Source: Erythrobacter sp. EC-HK427 (GTDB lineage Bacteria; Pseudomonadota; Alphaproteobacteria; Sphingomonadales; Sphingomonadaceae). Taken from it: 64,000 nt of DNA. Under the pieces are notes generated by a model. The model was not told the origin of the DNA and did not search any database. It saw nothing but the letters and a program-made list of their open reading frames with translations. Made by a program: the position numbers and the translations under genes. Location of the stretch: the NCBI RefSeq assembly GCF_902498745.1, contig NZ_LR701479.1, positions 2,318,881 through 2,382,880 on the forward strand. The letters are read 5' to 3'. Shown piece after piece: positions 27,393 to 39,185 of the stretch; position 1 is the first letter of the stretch; each line of letters opens with the position of its first letter.

Positions 27393-29416
27393 GTCGTCGC
27401 CTCGTCAGACCGTGCGGTCGGGTCTTCGCGGGGGGTGACCGCGTCGGTCGCGGCTTCTTCCGGTTCGTCGGCGGCGGCGCGCGCTTCGGCATCGACTTGC
27501 CGCGCCAGCGTGATCGGCGGCGGGGCAGGGGGCAGATCGACCCCGGCGGCCTGAGCGTAAGCGGCATATTGCCGGTCGAGCCGCTGTTGTGCGGTGCCGC
27601 CCCAGCCTGCCTCCAGCGCGTGCAGCGCGTCGAGCCCCTTTTGCGGGTCGAACATGAAAGTCATCACATCGCGCGCCACCGGATAGGCTGCTCCCGAACC
27701 GCCACCATGCTCGATCACCACCGCGCCCGCATAACGCGGATTGTCGAACGGGGCGAAGAAGATGAACAGGCCGTGGTCACGGAAGCGCCAAGGGCCGGAG
27801 CGGCCATCCGAAATGTTGAGCCCGACCACCTGTGCGGTGCCGGTTTTGCCCGCCATCAGCACGTCGTCGATGGGCAGACGCGCGCGCCCGGCGGTGCCGG
27901 GGCCGTTCACCACATCGCTCATCGCCTGCCGCACATAGGCCTTGTATTCCGCGCTGACGCCCATGCTTTCGAAGCTGGGGCGCTCGTTGGAAAAAATGAG
28001 CCGCGGATTGACCTTCTCGGACGTGGCGAGGCGCGCGGCCATCACCGCAAGCTGAAGCGGGTTGGCGAGCATATAGCCTTGGCCGATGGTCGCGTTCACC
28101 GTGTCGAACGCTGCCCATTCTTGCCCGTATTTCTCCATCTTCCACGCGGGATCGGGCACGGTGCCGTAGAACTGGTTGGCCACCGGAAGGTCAAACCGCT
28201 CCTGCATCCCATACAGTCGGCAAGCATTCGCTATCGGCTGGATGCCGGTGCGCTGCGCCATGGCGTAGAAATACACGTCGCAGCTTTGATAGATGGCCTT
28301 TGCAAGATTGGTCTGTCCGTGGCCGCGACGGTTCCAGCAGTTGAAGCGGCGGCTGCCGACTTGCAGGCCGCCACCGCAAAAGACGGTCTCATCGGGGTCA
28401 ACACCGGCACCCAGCAGCGCCATGCCCACAGTCGGCTTAACTGTGGAGCCCGGCGGATAGAGGCCTTGCAGCACCTTGTTGCGCAGCGGCACACGCTCGT
28501 TTTCGCTGAGCATCGAATATTCGACGCGGCCGATGCCGTCGGAGAAGCTGTTGGGATCGAAGCTCGGCATGGAGGCCATGCACAGCACATCGCCCGTCAG
28601 GCAGTCCATCACCACGACCGAGCCGGATTCGAGGCCGAGGCGGCGGGCGGCATAGTCTTGCAGCGGGCCGTCAATCGTCAGCTTGATCGGCTGGCCCTGC
28701 ACATCGTCGCGGGTTTCAAGATCGCGGACAATGCGCCCCGACGCGGTAACTTCGACCCGCCGCGCGCCGGGTTCGCCGCGCAAGGTCAGGTCGAAATATT
28801 GCTCCAGCCCGTCTTTGCCCATCTTGAAGCCCGGCGTCATCAACAGCGGCTGCGGTTCGGCGTCATACTCTTCGCGACTCGGCGCGCCGACATAGCCGAC
28901 CAGATGGCCGACCGCCGGGCCGGTGGGGTAGAAGCGCGAAAAGCCGCGCTGCGGGATCACGCCGGGCAATTCGGGCAGGCGCACGCTGACAGCGGCGAAC
29001 TTCTCGAAATCGAGCCCGTTGGCAACCGGCACGGCGGCAAAGCCCCGCGCGCCTTCCAGCCGCTCGAGCAGGTCGAGCTTCTCGACTTCGGAAAAGCCCA
29101 ACAGGTCGCTCAGCAGGCCGACGGTGGCCTCGGGATTGGTGACCCGTTCGGGAATGATATCGACACGGAAATCGGCGCGGTTGGAGGCGAGGGGGGAGCC
29201 GTTGCGATCGAGGATCCAGCCACGCCGCGGCGGAATCAGCGAGAGGTTCACGCGGTTGCTTTCCGCCTCCAGCGTGTATCGCTCGTTCTCGGCAACGGCG
29301 ATATAGCCCATCCGTGCCGCCAGCAGCAGCCCGATGCCGCCCTGCACCGCACCCACGACAAAGCTACGCCTGTCAAAGGTCTGCTTGAGCGCGTTGGAAG
29401 TTACCGATTGGACCAT
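27389..29416 (-). CDS. mrdA: Penicillin-binding protein 2 (elongation transpeptidase)
   Basis: The 675-residue class B PBP cross-links peptidoglycan during elongation. It has a short cytoplasmic tail, an N-terminal membrane anchor (FVVGAVQGGIGLLLAARMG), the PBP dimerisation domain (SLIPPRRGWILDRNG), and the transpeptidase domain with the active-site serine in PPGSTVKPTVGMALL and KTGTAQVVG near the C-terminus. A Pro/Ala-rich tail follows the catalytic domain. It overlaps mreD by 16 bp and rodA by 4 bp. Confidence 0.96.
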   Translation of the reverse strand: MVQSVTSNALKQTFDRRSFVVGAVQGGIGLLLAARMGYIAVAENERYTLEAESNRVNLSLIPPRRGWILDRNGSPLASNRADFRVDIIPERVTNPEATVGLLSDLLGFSEVEKLDLLERLEGARGFAAVPVANGLDFEKFAAVSVRLPELPGVIPQRGFSRFYPTGPAVGHLVGYVGAPSREEYDAEPQPLLMTPGFKMGKDGLEQYFDLTLRGEPGARRVEVTASGRIVRDLETRDDVQGQPIKLTIDGPLQDYAARRLGLESGSVVVMDCLTGDVLCMASMPSFDPNSFSDGIGRVEYSMLSENERVPLRNKVLQGLYPPGSTVKPTVGMALLGAGVDPDETVFCGGGLQVGSRRFNCWNRRGHGQTNLAKAIYQSCDVYFYAMAQRTGIQPIANACRLYGMQERFDLPVANQFYGTVPDPAWKMEKYGQEWAAFDTVNATIGQGYMLANPLQLAVMAARLATSEKVNPRLIFSNERPSFESMGVSAEYKAYVRQAMSDVVNGPGTAGRARLPIDDVLMAGKTGTAQVVGLNISDGRSGPWRFRDHGLFIFFAPFDNPRYAGAVVIEHGGGSGAAYPVARDVMTFMFDPQKGLDALHALEAGWGGTAQQRLDRQYAAYAQAAGVDLPPAPPPITLARQVDAEARAAADEPEEAATDAVTPREDPTARSDEATT

Positions 29417-29973
29417 GGAATCAACGACAGCGGTATGCGGGTAAGCCTAAGTCGGTCAAGCTGCGCCACGAGTTGCGCCACCAGCGGGAAGAGAAGAACG
29501 CTCAGCCCTAATTGCGGCAAGATGAGAGTCAGCTGAATCACCGTGATATTCGCGCCTGAAAACAGCGCGGTAAAGCCGACATAGATCGTCAGGAAAAGCG
29601 CAGCGATGCCCCAGTCCTGCCAGAACCCGCGCCACGGGAAGCGAAGCTCGATCAGATCGAGCGCGATCATGGTGAGCGAGAACAGCAGGATCGCCGAACC
29701 CAGCGGCTGGCCCGAATACAGATCATCAAACAGGCCAAGTGGCAGGCCCGCCCACATCGGCAGCAGGCCGGGGCGGTAAATCCGCCATGCGAGCAGGAAG
29801 AGATAGCCGAGCGGGGGCAGTATCGGTCCGGCGGCGATGATTGGCAGCATCGGCGCAAGCGAGCCGAGCAGAATGGTGAACCACGGCACCCCGTAGGCGA
29901 GCACGGGCGAATGATCGCGGTTGATCTTTTTGCCGAACGGATCACGCCGGGCCTTGGGGTCGAGCTTTTCCAT
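29401..29973 (-). CDS. mreD: Rod shape-determining protein MreD
   Basis: A 190-residue integral membrane protein with about five hydrophobic helices and no strong sequence signature, as usual for MreD. Recognition relies on position between mreC and mrdA, size, and segments such as PGLLPMWAGLPLGLFDDLYS, which is the conserved MreD loop (GLFDDL). Its ATG overlaps the mreC stop (TGATG) and its end overlaps mrdA. Confidence 0.9.
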   Translation of the reverse strand: MEKLDPKARRDPFGKKINRDHSPVLAYGVPWFTILLGSLAPMLPIIAAGPILPPLGYLFLLAWRIYRPGLLPMWAGLPLGLFDDLYSGQPLGSAILLFSLTMIALDLIELRFPWRGFWQDWGIAALFLTIYVGFTALFSGANITVIQLTLILPQLGLSVLLFPLVAQLVAQLDRLRLTRIPLSLIPWSNR

Positions 29974-30893
29974 CAGCTCTCCTCCTCCGCTTCGGCGTCC
30001 TCCTCTGCGGGGGTTTCCGATAATAGCGGAGCGTTTGCCGCCTCGATCGCTTCGGCCTGGAAGATCGGCTCGACCAGCACGAAATCGGTTGCCGCCGGAT
30101 TGCTGAGCAAGCGGCCAATCGCGCCGTCTTCGGTCAGTTCGCTCACCACCGCGACGGCGATCCCCGGGCGGAACAGTCCGCCTGCGCCGGAGGTGACGAA
30201 AATGTCGCCTTCCTCCAGCGGATTGATGCCCAGATTGATCAGCCGGATGCGCAGCGAACCATCCGCGCGCCCTTCAGCAAAGGCGACCACATCATCGGTC
30301 GCGCGGCGCACTGGCACGATGCTTTCCGGATCGGTCAGCAGGAGAATGCGCGATGTCGTCGCGCCCGTTTCCAGCACGCGGCCCACCAGGCCCATGGGGG
30401 AGGTGACGGGCATTCCCACGCGCACCCCGTCATTACGGCCCGCGCCGAGATAGCCGAAGCGCCGCGTGCTTGCCGAGCTGGAGCCGATCAGCCGCCCGGT
30501 GGCGACCGGTTCGATTTCGCTTTCGATAATGCCGAGCAAGGCCTTCAGCCGCGCATTTTCCTGCTCCAGCGCCTGCGCTTCGGCGAGGCGCACGCGGGCG
30601 ACGGCGATTTCCTCTTCGAGCGCGGCATTCTTCGAGCCGGCATCGTAATATCCGGCAATCGCTTCGAAGAAGCTGCGCGAGCCCGTGCGCCCGCTCGCGC
30701 CTGCCTCTCCAACAGGAGCGGCAGCGTCGCTCGCCATCGAGCGCAGCCCGTTGAAGGTTTCCGGACGCCAGAGCGAGATGATCAGCAGCAAAGCGCCAAT
30801 CAATGCTCCGGCACTGGCGAACACATAGCCCGCGAACAGGCCCAGCTGTGCCTTCTTGTTCGCGCCTGCTCTTTGTGCCTGTGGCGGTGCCAT
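29973..30893 (-). CDS. mreC: Rod shape-determining protein MreC
   Basis: MreC is the periplasmic scaffold linking MreB to PBP2 and RodA. The 306-residue protein has an N-terminal transmembrane helix (LFAGYVFASAGALIGALLLI), a coiled coil (about residues 85-125, EEIAVARVRLAEAQALEQEN), and the beta-barrel domain with RRFGYLGAGRNDGVRVGMPV and GLVGRVLETGATTSRILLLT. An acidic Glu/Ala tail ends the protein. It follows mreB by 34 bp. Confidence 0.95.
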   Translation of the reverse strand: MAPPQAQRAGANKKAQLGLFAGYVFASAGALIGALLLIISLWRPETFNGLRSMASDAAAPVGEAGASGRTGSRSFFEAIAGYYDAGSKNAALEEEIAVARVRLAEAQALEQENARLKALLGIIESEIEPVATGRLIGSSSASTRRFGYLGAGRNDGVRVGMPVTSPMGLVGRVLETGATTSRILLLTDPESIVPVRRATDDVVAFAEGRADGSLRIRLINLGINPLEEGDIFVTSGAGGLFRPGIAVAVVSELTEDGAIGRLLSNPAATDFVLVEPIFQAEAIEAANAPLLSETPAEEDAEAEEES

Positions 30894-30927
30894 TGCGGCC
30901 CGCTCCCTCTGCTCTCGTGTTGCGCCC

Positions 30928-33965
<3,038 letters not shown>

Positions 33966-33982
33966 GCCGCCGCGATGTCCGG

Positions 33983-34726
33983 TCAGCGCAAGCGCTTCAC
34001 ATAGGGTATTTTCGATTCCCCGCGCCGTTCCACCTGAAAATTGTCGGTCGCTTCGAACAGGTCGGACAGTCGCTTGAAACCGTAATTGCGCACATCAAAA
34101 CTGGAGCGGTTCCCGGCAATATTGCCGACCTCGCTGAGGGTGGCGAACCCGTTCTCGTCGCGTTTGGCGGCCTTCAAGGCGGTGCCGAGCAGTTCGATTA
34201 CTTCGTCGTCAATCGCGGACTTCTCGCCTTCGGGCTGCGGTTTGGGCGTGTCTCGGTCCGCCCCGGCATCATCCTTGGCCCCGGCGATCAGAGCGTCGAT
34301 ATCGATGAAGCGGGTGCAGGCGCTTTTGAACGCGGTGGGCGTTTTGCTGGTGCTGCCGAAGCCGTAAACGATCAGCCCGTCCTGCCGCAGCCGCGTGACC
34401 AGCGGGGTGAAATCGCTGTCGCTGCTCATGATCCCGAAGCCGTCCACCTTGCCCGCGTGGAGCAAGTCCATCGCGTCAATCGTCATGGCGATGTCGGTGG
34501 CGTTCTTGCCCTTGGTCAGATCGAATTGCTGCATCGGTTGCAGGCCAAAGCGGTGGGTGATCGTGCTCCAATTGCCCAAAGCAGGCTTGGCCCAATTGCC
34601 ATAGGCGCGGCGGATATTCACTTGCCCCAGCTCGGCGAGCACGGTCAGCACCGGGTCGATTCCTGCATGGCTGGCATTGTCTGCATCGATCAGCAGAGCG
34701 ATGTTTTTGAGAGTGGCTTCGGGCAT
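33983..34726 (-). CDS. NYN domain-LOTUS/OST-HTH protein
   Basis: A 247-residue protein. Residues 5-145 form a NYN (PIN-like, LabA/DUF88) ribonuclease-type domain with acidic residues in NIALLIDADNASHAGIDPVL, KNATDIAMTIDAMDLL and FGIMSSDSDFTPLV. Residues 170-245 resemble an OST-HTH/LOTUS RNA-binding domain (FATLSEVGNIAGN, NYGFKRLSDLFEATDNFQVE). It is likely an RNA-processing or RNA-regulating nuclease; targets are unknown. It converges on mutL with a 17-bp gap. Confidence 0.85.
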   Translation of the reverse strand: MPEATLKNIALLIDADNASHAGIDPVLTVLAELGQVNIRRAYGNWAKPALGNWSTITHRFGLQPMQQFDLTKGKNATDIAMTIDAMDLLHAGKVDGFGIMSSDSDFTPLVTRLRQDGLIVYGFGSTSKTPTAFKSACTRFIDIDALIAGAKDDAGADRDTPKPQPEGEKSAIDDEVIELLGTALKAAKRDENGFATLSEVGNIAGNRSSFDVRNYGFKRLSDLFEATDNFQVERRGESKIPYVKRLR

Positions 34727-34770
34727 GGTTGTCTTGTGGCCACACTGCCGTGCCCGCGCAAGCCCCTTGG

Positions 34771-35412
34771 CTATTCAACGGGTTCGAAGACGCCCGTTGC
34801 CTCGTCACGGTGATACAGCACGCCTTCGGAAATGGCGAAGAAGGTGCCCCGCAATTTCAGATCGCCGCGCGCCACTGCTGCACTCACAAAGGGGAAAGTG
34901 CGCAGATTGTCGAGGCTTACGCCGACCGCCGCCATTTCCATCGCCCGCTCCGCCGCGCGCCCGCTGGTGCCGTGCTCGGCGGCGACCGGCTCGCGCGCGG
35001 CGTCCAGCAGGTGCACCCAATTGGCGACGAACCCGCCTTCGCCCGGCTCGCTGCCGTGCATCTCCTGCGTCAGCGCCGCCTTGCACCCGCCGCACATCCC
35101 GTGGCCCATCACGACGATCTGGCGCACCTTCAGGACTTGCACAGCAAATTCGATCGCGGCGGAAACGCCGTGCTGGCCGGGGGTCTTCTCGAACGGCGGA
35201 ACCAGTGCGGCGACATTGCGTACGACGAAAATCTCGCCGGGATCGACATCGAAAATCTGCGCCGGATCGACGCGGCTGTCCGAACAGCCGATAATCATCA
35301 GCTTGGGGCTCTGGCCCTGGGCGACCAGCTCGTCATAGCGGGCGCGCTGTCGGGGATAGCCCTCGCTGCGAAAGCGACGATACCCGTTCAGCAATTCGTG
35401 GAATTCGGGCAT
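34771..35412 (-). CDS. Beta-class carbonic anhydrase
   Basis: Interconverts CO2 and bicarbonate. The 213-residue protein has the zinc-binding motifs of beta-class enzymes: MIIGCSDSRVDPAQIF (Cys, Asp-Arg dyad) and VVMGHGMCGGCKAAL (His, Cys). FHELLNGYRRFRSEGYP at the N-terminus is typical. Its ATG overlaps the stop of the upstream PII-like gene (TGATG) and it is the third gene of an sbtA-sbtB-like operon, so it probably works with bicarbonate uptake. Confidence 0.93.
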   Translation of the reverse strand: MPEFHELLNGYRRFRSEGYPRQRARYDELVAQGQSPKLMIIGCSDSRVDPAQIFDVDPGEIFVVRNVAALVPPFEKTPGQHGVSAAIEFAVQVLKVRQIVVMGHGMCGGCKAALTQEMHGSEPGEGGFVANWVHLLDAAREPVAAEHGTSGRAAERAMEMAAVGVSLDNLRTFPFVSAAVARGDLKLRGTFFAISEGVLYHRDEATGVFEPVE

Positions 35413-35720
35413 CAGAAACGCTCGCCGCGAATGACCTCCACATCCCACATCGTCAGCAGCAGGCCGTGCGAGGTGAGGATGGGGGCAAGGTTCTCGGCCA
35501 GCGCCATGGCGTTTTCCTGCGAGGCGATGGTGAGGATGAAGACCTTGTCCGTCCCCATCACCCGTTCCTCGCGCCATTGCCCTTCGCGCCCTTTGCCCGA
35601 GGTAACCGGCGTGATCGTCCAGCCGGTGATTCCAGCCTCGTCAATCGCCTTGGTCACGCGCCGCGCTTGTGCTTGATCGGCGAGGATTTCGATGCGTTTG
35701 CGGATGACAGTCTCGATCAT
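35412..35720 (-). CDS. PII-like SbtB-type regulatory protein
   Basis: A 102-residue protein with a PII/GlnB-like ferredoxin fold pattern: KRIEILADQAQARRVTKAID, a T-loop-like TPVTSGKGREGQWREERVMG and DKVFILTIASQENAMALAEN. The canonical uridylylation tyrosine of GlnB is absent. Placed exactly between a bicarbonate transporter and a carbonic anhydrase, it matches SbtB, which in cyanobacteria binds adenine nucleotides and inhibits SbtA. Overlaps: ATGA with sbtA and TGATG with the carbonic anhydrase. The C-terminal R-loop of some SbtBs is not seen. Confidence 0.8.
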   Translation of the reverse strand: MIETVIRKRIEILADQAQARRVTKAIDEAGITGWTITPVTSGKGREGQWREERVMGTDKVFILTIASQENAMALAENLAPILTSHGLLLTMWDVEVIRGERF

Positions 35721-36700
35721 GGCAAGGGTGCTCCGGTGCCGGTCAGCATCGCCGCCAGCGTGCCGATCAGGCCGATATTGATGAGGACGTTGAAGGGGAA
35801 GGTGATTGAGAGCGACATGGTGAGATAAATCCCCGGGTCAGCCTCCGGCAGCGCAAGCCGCATGGCGGCGGGCACCGCGATGTAGCTCGCGCTGGCACAC
35901 AGCACGCCAAGCGCGGCGGCCGAACCGGTGTCCAGCCCGACCATCACGCCGAGCACAGTGCCGATTGCGCCGTTCACCAGCGGCAGCCCGATGGCAATCG
36001 CCACCAAGCGCCACGTCAGAGCGCGTGAATCCATCATCCGGCGCGCGGCGATCAGGCCCATATCGAGCAGGAACAGGCACAGCACGCCTTTGAACATCGC
36101 GCCAAAGAACGGCTCGACATCGGCAAAGCCTGTGGGGCCGGAAATCCAGCCGATGGCGAAAGCACCAAGCAGCAGGACGACCGAGGCGTTGAACAGCACT
36201 TCGTGCAGCAACTCCTTGGTGCTTTGCCCGCTATCCGATCCGCCACCGCGTGCCAGCAGCAAGCCTGCGAGAATGGCGGGGCTTTCCATCGTTGCCATCA
36301 CGGCCACCATATAGCCTTGCGGCGGATTGCCCTGCAGCTCGAAGATTTCGACCGCCGTTACGAAGGTGACCACGCTGATCGAACCGTAATGCGCCGCCAC
36401 CGCGCCTGCATTGATCCGGTCCAGCTTGCCGAAGCCGCGCAGCAGCCAATAGGCGTAGAGTGGCATGATAAATCCCGCAGCGATCCCGACGCCCAGCGCG
36501 GCCAGCACGGTGCCGTCCAACCCGCTTTCCGCCACCTCTATCCCGCCTTTGAGGCCGATAGCGGCCATCAAGTAAAGCGACATCCCTTTGGCGATGGCTT
36601 CGGGAATCGCGAGATCGGATCGGGCGACTGCGGCAAGGATGCCGAGCACGAAAAACAACACGACCGGAGAGGTCAGCGCCTGAAGTCCAACAGTATCCAT
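35717..36700 (-). CDS. sbtA: Sodium-dependent bicarbonate transporter SbtA family
   Basis: A 327-residue membrane protein with about ten transmembrane helices. Family features include SPVVLFFVLGILAAVARSDL at the N-terminus, a first inverted half ending AAHYGSISVVTFVTAVEIFE, and a second half with LGVLCASASYIAVPAAMRLA and NVLINIGLIGTLAAM. The SbtA/DUF897 family imports bicarbonate with sodium. The ATG at 36700 (MDTVGLQALTS) is preferred over an upstream start at 36736, which adds a non-hydrophobic unconserved piece. Confidence 0.88.
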   Translation of the reverse strand: MDTVGLQALTSPVVLFFVLGILAAVARSDLAIPEAIAKGMSLYLMAAIGLKGGIEVAESGLDGTVLAALGVGIAAGFIMPLYAYWLLRGFGKLDRINAGAVAAHYGSISVVTFVTAVEIFELQGNPPQGYMVAVMATMESPAILAGLLLARGGGSDSGQSTKELLHEVLFNASVVLLLGAFAIGWISGPTGFADVEPFFGAMFKGVLCLFLLDMGLIAARRMMDSRALTWRLVAIAIGLPLVNGAIGTVLGVMVGLDTGSAAALGVLCASASYIAVPAAMRLALPEADPGIYLTMSLSITFPFNVLINIGLIGTLAAMLTGTGAPLP

Positions 36701-36783
36701 ACGAATGCGCTTAAGACACCGCCTAAAGTAGGGCAAGCGCTACCATTGCGGTTATCCGCCCGCTTGACTAGATGGCCTGTGTC

Positions 36784-37734
36784 ATGACCGATCTGTCGAA
36801 CCCTCCGAAGCCCGAAGATGCCCGTCCGCCGCGCCAGCGCAAGCCGGACTGGATTCGCGTGAAAGCGCCCGTTTCGAAGGGCTATCACGAAACGCGCAAG
36901 CTGATGCGCGATCTCAAATTGAACACGGTGTGCGAGGAAGCGGCGTGTCCGAATATCGGCGAATGCTGGGACAAGAAGCACGCGACCGTCATGATCCTGG
37001 GCGATGTCTGCACGCGCGCCTGCGCCTTTTGCAATGTGAAGACCGGGATGCCGCGCATCGTCGATCCCATGGAGCCGGAAAATGTCGCGGTGGCAGCGGG
37101 CGAGATGGGCCTGCACCATATCGTTGTCACCAGCGTGGACCGCGATGATCTGCCCGATGGCGGCGCGGGGCAGTTCGTGAAAGTCATCAAGGCGCTCCGC
37201 CGCGAAACGCCCGATACCACCATCGAAATCCTCACGCCCGATTTCCGCGGTAAGATGCGCGCGGCGGTGGAGGCGATCTGCGAGGCGGGGCCGGATGTCT
37301 ACAATCACAATCTGGAGACCGTTCCGCGGCTGTATCCGACCATCCGCCCGGGCGCGCGCTACTACGCCTCCTTGCGGTTGCTGGAAGAGGTGAAGAGCCA
37401 CGATCCGCTGATCTTCACCAAATCCGGCATCATGCTCGGCCTCGGCGAACAGCGGCTGGAAGTGCATCAGGTGATGGACGATATGCGCAGCGCCGATGTC
37501 GATTTCATGACCATGGGTCAGTATCTGCAGCCCACGCCCAAACACGCCCATGTCGAGGAATTCGTGACGCCCAAAGCCTTCGCCGCTTATGGCGCGATTG
37601 CGCGGGCGAAGGGCTTCCTGCAAGTCGCCAGCTCGCCGCTGACCCGCTCCAGCTATCACGCCGGCGATGATTTCGCGGTGATGAAAGCGGCGCGCGAGGA
37701 AAAGCTGGCAAAGGCTGCTGCAAAGTCCGCCTGA
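36784..37734 (+). CDS. lipA: Lipoyl synthase
   Basis: LipA is a radical-SAM enzyme that inserts two sulfurs into octanoyl groups on lipoyl-domain proteins, needed by the dehydrogenase complexes for which lpdA at 61275 encodes E3. The protein (316 residues) has both iron-sulfur motifs: the auxiliary cluster [12 protein letters not shown] and the radical-SAM CTRACAFC, plus [19 protein letters not shown] and the C-terminal [12 protein letters not shown] at 36784 is chosen; an in-frame ATG at 36772 would add four residues. Its stop overlaps the ratA-like ATG (TGATG). Confidence 0.95.
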   Translation: MTDLSNPPKPEDARPPRQRKPDWIRVKAPVSKGYHETRKLMRDLKLNTVCEEAACPNIGECWDKKHATVMILGDVCTRACAFCNVKTGMPRIVDPMEPENVAVAAGEMGLHHIVVTSVDRDDLPDGGAGQFVKVIKALRRETPDTTIEILTPDFRGKMRAAVEAICEAGPDVYNHNLETVPRLYPTIRPGARYYASLRLLEEVKSHDPLIFTKSGIMLGLGEQRLEVHQVMDDMRSADVDFMTMGQYLQPTPKHAHVEEFVTPKAFAAYGAIARAKGFLQVASSPLTRSSYHAGDDFAVMKAAREEKLAKAAAKSA

Positions 37735-38195
37735 TGCCGTCGATCCGCGATACCAAACGCCTGCCTTACACCGCGCAGCAGATGTTCGATCTGGTGGCAG
37801 ATGTGGATTCCTATCCGCAGTTCCTGCCCTGGGTCGTCGCCACGCGGGTGCGCAAGGACAGCGACACCGAGATGACCGCCGATATGCTGGTCGGCTTCAA
37901 GGCCTTGCGCGAGAAGTTCACCAGCAAGGTGGTGAAGGATCGTCCGAACACCATCCACGTCCACTATATCGACGGGCCGCTGCGCGATTTGGACAACAAT
38001 TGGACGTTCCGCGACGTTGGCGATGGCGCGTGCGAGATCGATTTTGCGGTCGATTTCGCGTTCAAGAACATCATGTTCGAAACGCTTGCCGGGCAATATG
38101 TTGATCGGGCCTTCCGCAAAATGGTCGCCGCGTTCGAAGCGCGGGCGGCTGAGCTTTACGGCAGCAACAGCTCCAGCGCGCAAAGCGTCGCCTGA
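37734..38195 (+). CDS. RatA/Coq10-like SRPBCC protein
   Basis: A 153-residue START-like protein of the ubiquinone-binding Coq10/RatA group. Recognisable parts are KRLPYTAQQMFDLVADVDSY and PQFLPWVVATRV, ADMLVGFKALREKFTSKV and VDFAFKNIMFETLAGQYVDR. It is translationally coupled to lipA, which is a common pairing in alphaproteobacteria. A chaperone role for quinone is likely; the toxin name RatA comes from E. coli and need not apply. The 3' end overlaps the convergent cinA-like gene by 40 bp. Confidence 0.88.
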   Translation: MPSIRDTKRLPYTAQQMFDLVADVDSYPQFLPWVVATRVRKDSDTEMTADMLVGFKALREKFTSKVVKDRPNTIHVHYIDGPLRDLDNNWTFRDVGDGACEIDFAVDFAFKNIMFETLAGQYVDRAFRKMVAAFEARAAELYGSNSSSAQSVA

Positions 38196-38671
38196 CGCCT
38201 GACACCGGCGCGATCCTCGCCTTCGAACAGGCGTTCATCGGCCATCGGAGTGTCCTCGCCGCGAATGGCGCGGGCGAACACCACGGTGCCGACGGGTTTC
38301 AAATCCGTGCCGCCGCCCGGCCCGGCAATGCCACTAATCGCCACCGCAACATCGGCATCGCTGTTTTCCAGCGCGCCTTGCGCCATGGCGAAGGCGCAGG
38401 CGATGGATACCGCGCCGAAGGCTTCGATGATGTCGCTAGGCACGCCCAGTTCGGCCTGTTTGGCGGCATTGGAATAGGTGACAAAACCGCGATCGAGCAC
38501 GGCAGAGGAGCCGGGAATCTCGGTCAGCGCCGCAGCTACCAGACCGCCCGTGCAGCTTTCCGCCAGCACGATTGTCCGCTTTGCCGCAGCGTTTTCTTCG
38601 ACCACGCGCTGCGCCAGCGCGACGATATCATCGGGCAGGATCGACGGGGGGAGGGCGGTGTGCTTACTCAC
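38156..38671 (-). CDS. CinA-family nicotinamide-nucleotide amidohydrolase (PncC domain)
   Basis: A 171-residue stand-alone CinA C-terminal domain (PncC), which hydrolyses nicotinamide mononucleotide to nicotinate mononucleotide in pyridine-nucleotide salvage. Motifs are VLAESCTGGLVAAALTEIPG, SSAVLDRGFVTYSNAAKQAE, VAVAISGIAGPGGGTDLKPV. The N-terminal MoCF domain of full CinA is absent, which is common. The GTG start at 38671 overlaps the preceding stop (GTGA). Confidence 0.9.
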   Translation of the reverse strand: MSKHTALPPSILPDDIVALAQRVVEENAAAKRTIVLAESCTGGLVAAALTEIPGSSAVLDRGFVTYSNAAKQAELGVPSDIIEAFGAVSIACAFAMAQGALENSDADVAVAISGIAGPGGGTDLKPVGTVVFARAIRGEDTPMADERLFEGEDRAGVRRQATLCALELLLP

Positions 38672-39177
38672 CGGCGCCCCGTGCTAAACCCGGTTTCGTG
38701 CAGCACATAACCGAGCAGGCTGGCGAAGTTTTCCGCCGGGAGCGGAGCAAGCTCCTGCATCAGACGATTGGCAATCGCGCAAGACTCCGCGTTCATTGCG
38801 TTGGCGACTTCACTGTCGATAAGCTCCTCGACGATCGTGCGCATCATCGTCTCCGTTATCGTGTCCAGTTCGGCGCGCTGCTCTTTCCCGCCGATGGTGC
38901 CGCCGCCCAGCACGAAGAGCGCAAGGCGGGCCTCTTCGAAAGAGCCTTCGGCCGCTGTCTCAAATTCACTGCGCAACCGATCCCGGTTGGTCATCAGATA
39001 GGTGTCACCGGCAAGCTGTCCCGCGCAGGCGTTCAGCACGCCATCAAGCGCCACCGGAAGCATGAAACGCGCAGCTGCCGTCACTTGCGCTTCATTCGGC
39101 AGTTGTTGCGCCTGTGCCTTTGCAGGGACTGCGACAGAAAGCGCCAGTGCGGCAGAAATGGCAAACGTCCGAAGCAT
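38668..39177 (-). CDS. Secreted hypothetical protein (169 aa)
   Basis: Begins with a Sec signal peptide (MLRTFAISAALALSVAVPAK, likely cleaved after AQA). The mature part is helical and contains two cysteines (NACAGQLAGD and ESCAIANRL), which could form a disulfide in the periplasm. I do not recognise the family. It lies 8 bp after ispDF and overlaps cinA by 4 bp (GTGA), so it is co-transcribed with both. The frame continues upstream to 39462, but that is antisense-type coding of ispDF. Confidence 0.65.
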   Translation of the reverse strand: MLRTFAISAALALSVAVPAKAQAQQLPNEAQVTAAARFMLPVALDGVLNACAGQLAGDTYLMTNRDRLRSEFETAAEGSFEEARLALFVLGGGTIGGKEQRAELDTITETMMRTIVEELIDSEVANAMNAESCAIANRLMQELAPLPAENFASLLGYVLHETGFSTGRR

Positions 39178-39185
39178 GATGCGAT

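Noticed and set aside
26212-27567. Open frame overlapping rodA in another phase
   Set aside because: rodA in its own phase shows SEDS motifs and transmembrane helices; this frame has neither.
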